Assembly: GCF_027596085.1 (NCBI RefSeq)
Contig: NC_072466.1
Span: forward strand, 23,463,613-23,527,612
Reading direction: 5' to 3'
Origin: Anoplopoma fimbria
Taxonomy: Eukaryota > Chordata > Actinopteri > Perciformes > Anoplopomatidae
Length of the DNA stretch: 64,000 nucleotides
Part shown: positions 22,701 to 64,000 of the stretch, piece after piece
Layout: the number at the start of each line of letters is the position of its first letter
How positions within the stretch are numbered: the first letter of the stretch is position 1
The notes under the pieces: model-generated
Databases searched by the model: none
What the model was told of the DNA's origin: nothing
The model's input: only the letters and a program-made list of their open reading frames with translations
Made by a program: the position numbers and the translations under genes

Positions 22701-23370
22701 GGACAGGTGAGGCTCATGCCACAGCCCTACAGCGGCCTGATAGCGTGTTCTCTGCGGGAGGAGAATGAATGACTCAGCTCTGCTAAGGGGAGGTGACTGT
22801 TAGCTAGGTGACTGTTAGCTAGGTCCCTGTTAGCTAGGTCCCTGTTAGCTAGGTGACTGTTAGCTAGGTGACTGTTAGCTAGGTCCCTGTTAGCTAGGTC
22901 CCTGTTAGCTAAATCCCTGTTAGCTAGGTCCCTGTTAGCTAGGTGACTGTTAGCTAGGTGACTGTTAGCTAGGTCCCTGTTAGCTAGGTCCCTGTTAGCT
23001 AGGTGACTGTTAGCTAGGTCCCTGGTGGAGCCCCTGGTTGGGGCCCCTGGTGTCACAATGTGGCTCCGTCCCTGGTTAGCCGGCTAGCTAGCTACACTAG
23101 CACTCCAGAGAGGAGTCCTTAACGGATGAAAACAAACCAAAGAAACGCGTTATGGCGTTGAACCGGTCACATGTCGGGAATGAATCGCGGGAATGAAGCC
23201 AAGCATGTGGCCGGCGACCCGGAGACACGACCCTCTGCTGCCGGGACCGAGCACACAAACCTGGGGATGGTACGGAGGTCTCCGGTTCCTTTGGCCTCGT
23301 CCTGCCGGGAGAACCACACCTCCAACAGCTTCTCCGTCCCCTCGAAGAAATGTGCACCATTATCCTCCAT
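12983..23370 (-). CDS. amd1: amd1, S-adenosylmethionine decarboxylase proenzyme, complete, 9 coding exons
   Basis: AdoMetDC (EC 4.1.1.50) converts S-adenosylmethionine to decarboxylated AdoMet, the aminopropyl donor for spermidine and spermine synthesis; cytosolic. Coding exons: 23261-23370, 17506-17592, 16600-16726, 16241-16343, 15059-15101, 13728-13872, 13501-13593, 13238-13393, 12983-13126; joined 1008 nt, 335 aa (human 334). All introns are GT-AG with matching phase. Self-cleavage occurs at Glu67-Ser68 in [11 protein letters not shown], Ser68 becoming the pyruvoyl cofactor. Cys82 (KTCGTT), Phe223, Ser229 (CGYSMNG), His243 ([10 protein letters not shown]), Glu247 and Phe250 are all present at human numbering; the human Glu8/Glu11 pair is here Glu10/Glu13 (HFFEGTEK). 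The start is ATG 23368-23370 (strong Kozak: A at -3, G at +4); an ATG directly before it (23371-23373) would add one Met. Translation is probably polyamine-controlled through the MAGDIS upstream ORF. Confidence 0.97.
13238..13393 (-). CDS. amd1: amd1 coding exon 8
   Basis: Residues 237-288 ([20 protein letters not shown] to [14 protein letters not shown]) with His243, Glu247 and Phe250. Acceptor TGCAG, donor GTTTGT. Confidence 0.97.
13501..13593 (-). CDS. amd1: amd1 coding exon 7
   Basis: Residues 206-236 ([31 protein letters not shown]) with Phe223 and Ser229. Human has Glu where this exon starts with Met206. Donor GTGAGT. Confidence 0.95.
13651..13719. repeat. (TG)n microsatellite, amd1 intron 6
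   Basis: About 69 bp of TG/GT on the plus strand; (CA)n in amd1 sense, filling half of the 134-bp intron 13594-13727. Confidence 0.97.
13728..13872 (-). CDS. amd1: amd1 coding exon 6
   Basis: Residues 157-205 ([20 protein letters not shown] to [11 protein letters not shown]). Donor GTATGT, followed within a few bases by a (CA)n tract in the sense strand. Confidence 0.94.
14290..14790 (+). repeat. dispersed family B, copy 1 (amd1 intron 5)
   Basis: Shares with 60350-60960 the blocks CACACAATAACA, GAGGTAAAATTA, GCTGTCTGACGGCA, GACTCCATTGACAAAAA and CCCTTTCAGTTATTTC. Boundaries approximate; class unknown, no coding content. Confidence 0.7.
15059..15101 (-). CDS. amd1: amd1 coding exon 5 (43 nt)
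   Basis: Residues 143-156 ([14 protein letters not shown]) plus two bases of Trp157. Acceptor TATAG, donor GTAAGC. Matches human [15 protein letters not shown]. Confidence 0.94.
15676..16185. repeat. three diverged tandem copies of a unit of about 170 bp, amd1 intron 4
   Basis: Copies begin near 15676, 15846 and 16021. Each has GGCTAGTTA..GCTAG, AATGCTAC..GTTAC, a GCCACTCATCTGG-like block and a CAATGTGCT..CCTATG block in the same order. The array ends about 60 bp from exon 4. Confidence 0.85.
16241..16343 (-). CDS. amd1: amd1 coding exon 4
   Basis: Residues 109-142 ([34 protein letters not shown]) plus one base of Asn143. Acceptor TGCAG, donor GTACGT. No long ORF covers it because it is short. 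Confidence 0.94.
16600..16726 (-). CDS. amd1: amd1 coding exon 3, proenzyme cleavage site
   Basis: Residues 66-108. Holds [12 protein letters not shown] with the Glu67/Ser68 processing site, and KTCGTTLL with Cys82. Ends GFDAIE; donor GTATGC. Confidence 0.97.
17506..17592 (-). CDS. amd1: amd1 coding exon 2
   Basis: Residues 37-65 ([29 protein letters not shown]) plus two bases of Ser66. Acceptor TTTAG, donor GTGAGT. Confidence 0.96.
17745..18230 (-). repeat. dispersed family A, copy 2, reverse orientation
   Basis: Read on the minus strand it has the same block order as the copy at 54.1 kb: GGTAGGGTAGCG, TCAATCACAAGGTAGCCCTG, TGGTCTATTTC, ACCATAAACCCATG and CAATCAGAATTCTTTTTGCA. Confidence 0.75.
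18440..18495. repeat. (CA)n microsatellite with CG interruptions
   Basis: CA run interrupted by CGCA units, amd1 intron 1. Confidence 0.95.
18835..19290 (+). repeat. dispersed family A, copy 3
   Basis: Contains GCCATCTTGGCATGACGTCA, TTTTGAAGCCTTGAATTTGG, ATCGCCATCTTGTTTTTG and CTCTAAATGGGAACAGTTTA. Includes an A/AAT-rich run at 18906-18946. Confidence 0.75.
22441..22584. repeat. (TG)n/(TATG)n complex microsatellite
   Basis: Mixed TGTG, TATG and CGTG units, amd1 intron 1. The plus-strand cysteine/valine ORF across it is an artefact. Confidence 0.95.
22790..23025. repeat. 15-bp minisatellite with two alternating unit types, amd1 intron 1
   Basis: Fifteen TGTTAGCTA cores preceded by GGTGAC (G type) or GGTCCC (C type); one C unit has AAATCCC. 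The order is GGCC GGCC CC GGCC G, a 60-bp higher-order unit. It ends about 240 bp from the exon 1 donor. Confidence 0.95.
23261..23370 (-). CDS. amd1: amd1 coding exon 1
   Basis: Residues 1-36 ([36 protein letters not shown]) plus two bases of Arg37. Donor GTTTGT. Two residues more at the N-terminus and two fewer in the following loop than human, so later numbering agrees. Confidence 0.95.
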
Positions 23371-23548
23371 CATGAGACAACAGACACCCAACAAAAACAG
23401 GGATTAAACTTCGGTTGTAGCCTTTACAACGTGATTAATCCTTCTTCGGTCGGTTATAATTTATTGAGGTACAGTCCTTTAAGCAATCCAGGTGTTGATT
23501 TTCTTGAGTTACCGTCTTCCCTTTTGCAGAGAATACCGTTAGCGAGTG

Positions 23549-23569
23549 CTAGCTAATATCGCCGGCCAT
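23549..23569 (-). CDS. amd1 upstream ORF, peptide MAGDIS
   Basis: ATG GCC GGC GAT ATT AGC TAG on the amd1 strand, about 180 nt upstream of the main start and about 35-40 nt past the TATA box, so very close to the expected cap site. Mammalian AMD1 carries a cap-proximal uORF with exactly this peptide; the nascent peptide stalls ribosomes at its own stop codon when polyamines are high and so lowers AMD1 translation. Sequence, position and TATA spacing all agree here. Confidence 0.93.
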   Translation of the reverse strand: MAGDIS

Positions 23570-23603
23570 ACTGTGCAGAGCACTGACTGCTGGCGGCGCC
23601 GTG

Positions 23604-23611
23604 TATTTATA
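23604..23611 (-). promoter_or_regulatory. amd1 TATA box (TATAAATA)
   Basis: TATTTATA on the plus strand. Transcription would start about 30 nt downstream, near 23575-23580, giving a 5' leader of about 205 nt with the MAGDIS uORF within about 10 nt of the cap. An inverted CCAAT (ATTGG, 23681-23685) reads CCAAT on the amd1 strand about 100 nt upstream. Confidence 0.8.
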
Positions 23612-23884
23612 CAGTCGCCGCCCTGGCGTCACACTCGCGTCCGGCCAATCGGGTGGCGAGGCTCCGTCTGCTCACACGCGATTGGTCCAGGGCCCTGTCA
23701 CTCATTGCAGAAACAGGGGTTTCCTCACGTGACGTTATATTTCCCTTTTGCAGCCTGCAGAGTGTTCAAAACAAACAAGTAGACTATTTAATAAAGCACC
23801 ATGTTCATATAACAGTGAGCCATGCTCATATCAGACCCTATTCCAAAACGTGGGACTGTGTACCTCTTTAGTGCGTGAATACAG

Positions 23885-24035
23885 CACTATAACCTACTAT
23901 AATACACTATAACCTACTATAATCTACTATAATACACTATAACCTACTATAATATAACCTACTATAATACACTATAACCTACTATAATCTACTATAATAC
24001 ACTATAATACACTATAATCTAGACTCTATAATCTA
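23885..24035. repeat. 10/11-bp AT-rich minisatellite (ACTATAATAC, ACTATAACCT)
   Basis: About 14 units of ACTATAA/ACTATAAT variants in the amd1-cdk19 spacer. Confidence 0.9.
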
Positions 24036-24498
24036 GTTTACTTTGGGTAAACTGTCCATATGAAGTACATGTCTGGAAATGTAAACACTGTCTTGCACCG
24101 CCGCACGACCGTAATGCATTCATTTATTGTTTGTAAACCGTACTGACATTAACAAATACAGCTTTGTAGTTTTCATATGTGGATATAATATCACCACACA
24201 TAACACAGACATAACTGTTATCAGATGAGCCTGTTAAGACGACTGCAGTGCAAGGAAATACAGAAAGTGAACTAGGGATAGTGTGTACTGTATCAGCATT
24301 ATAAAGTCCATTCTAGCTGCACATGTCCACAACTACATGCTTTGGAAATGCCATTCATGATACACAATAAATAAATAAATAGATCATAATCAAATGAAAT
24401 AACCAGCCAGGAGGGCGGTGGCACTGAGTTAGTATCTGACAGTAATGTACAGCATCTTACATTATATATTTACTGTATATATGTATGTATCGCCTTGA

Positions 24499-24514
24499 AA
24501 ATAATAATAATAAT

Positions 24515-24570
<56 letters not shown>

Positions 24571-24592
24571 ATTATTATTATTATATTATTAT

Positions 24593-24634
<42 letters not shown>

Positions 24635-24635
24635 T
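24499..24635. repeat. (AAT)n-(TA)n-(ATT)n inverted repeat
   Basis: AAT units, then a TA run, then ATT units, so the left and right arms are complementary; followed by a second TA run. Likely to form a hairpin or cruciform. Confidence 0.93.
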
Positions 24636-24699
24636 TGTTTGACATATTTGTAAATACGTCTAAAGAGCATAAAGTATCAGTTTGATCATGAAATCCAAA

Positions 24700-63198
<38,499 letters not shown>

Positions 63199-64000
63199 GT
63201 AATTATCCAGTGCTGCCGAAAACAAGTCATGTGAAAAACACATTGTCACGTGTCCACTGTGCCAATTTCATGTCATTACTTCCAAGCAGCTTTCATACTC
63301 AGGACACACACTGCAGATTGTTGTTGTTATGATACAGCCAAAGAGTACATTTGATTCTGATGGTTGGACCATTTTCAAATGAACCCATAATTGCTGTAGA
63401 AAAATAGTAAAGCTGGGTAGCCAGGTTATTTTTGGCATCCATGGGCAAAAATTCCATCATAACCTCAGATTTTACGTTTTGGAGGTGGAATGCACTGGAG
63501 TCCGTTTTTGCTGAGCTTGGTTTTAAGGCAAAGGGTTTTGCTAGTATTGATCCAGTTTAGAGGTCGTCAGTGAGCACCTGCTCTAGTGAATAAAAATCTA
63601 GTGCTCAGGTTGACAGTCGGGTGTCATCGGCATAGATGAATTTGCAGGATAAAAGTGTCGGGTAAAATGTTTGTATAGAGGTTAAACACGAGTGGGCGAG
63701 AACTGATCCTTGTGGTACCATGTTTGTCTTTGTTCTCAATGTTACATTTGATAAAAATCAGTGTTACAGTAAGACTGTTTATGCTGCTCAGTTGAATCAA
63801 CAGCCTCCTCCCTGTCCTTCAAACTATTTTTACAGCGTGATAAATCACTGTGTGACTTTGCCAAAGGCAGGGATGAGCAAAAACATGCAGAAACAAAGTG
63901 CAGCGGGGATTGTTTACCACAGCTTTAGTTACTTTATATATAATAATCGGATATTACACATGCTCATAGACTACAACACATTTCAAAAATATATATATAT
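63199..64000. other. start of cdk19 intron 11, with LINE-type repeat relic at 63540-63725
   Basis: 63540-63725 has CATCGGCATAGATGAA, GGTTAAACACGAGTGGGCGA and TGATCCTTGTGGTACCAT, familiar from fish LINE-linked repeats. A short TA run closes the window. No exon of the C-terminal tail seen. Confidence 0.55.

Larger units (their letters stand above)
17593..23260. other. amd1 intron 1 (5.7 kb)
   Basis: No exon of another gene seen. Contains family A copies 2 and 3, CA and TG/TATG microsatellites, a 35-bp duplication near 20049-20112 and the 15-bp minisatellite near exon 1. A (TG/TATG)n field lies at 22441-22584. Confidence 0.7.

Overview
This is a piece of a vertebrate nuclear genome, most likely a ray-finned (probably percomorph) teleost. 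The evidence is split genes with GT-AG introns, many long (CA/TG)n microsatellites, minisatellites and dispersed repeats of fish type, and three protein-coding genes whose exons translate to vertebrate orthologues with few changes. There are no operons, CRISPR arrays or tRNA genes.

Layout. (1) 1378-6752, minus strand: rpf2 (ribosome production factor 2, Brix domain), complete in 10 coding exons, 308 aa. (2) 12983-23370, minus strand: amd1 (S-adenosylmethionine decarboxylase proenzyme), complete in 9 coding exons, 335 aa. It has a TATA box, a cap-proximal upstream ORF encoding MAGDIS and a probable 2.8 kb 3' UTR ending near 10150. (3) 25008 to beyond 63198, plus strand: cdk19 (Mediator kinase), 11 coding exons giving residues 1-370, so the whole kinase domain; the glutamine-rich C-terminal exons lie past the right edge. 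amd1 and cdk19 are head to head, with start codons about 1.6 kb apart. The order CDK19-AMD1-RPF2 is as on human 6q21, which together with residue choices separates this gene from CDK8. GTF3C6, which I recall lying between AMD1 and RPF2 in human, is not seen here.

The rest is introns and spacers rich in repeats. These include a 20-copy palindromic satellite in rpf2 intron 1, two minisatellites at the rpf2 5' end, a (TATAG)n field, a 15-bp minisatellite with higher-order structure in amd1 intron 1, a trimer of about 170 bp in amd1 intron 4, a (CA)n tract of over 500 bp in cdk19 intron 1, a probable solo LTR with 5-bp target duplication, a tRNA-type SINE, MITE-like elements, LINE relics and a five-copy dispersed family.

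I found no new gene system. The most unusual item is at cdk19 exon 1: its last part plus the 5' splice site is repeated in tandem, a 44-bp unit with nine extra copies, giving ten potential splice donors in a row. Other points worth checking are the conserved amd1 upstream ORF, an open reading frame past the amd1 stop codon, and two splice sites placed directly against dinucleotide repeats (amd1 exon 6 donor, cdk19 exon 7 acceptor).

The three genes are not one pathway: RPF2 acts in 60S ribosome assembly, AMD1 makes decarboxylated S-adenosylmethionine for polyamine synthesis, and CDK19 is a transcription-regulating kinase. They are an old linkage group of housekeeping-type genes.
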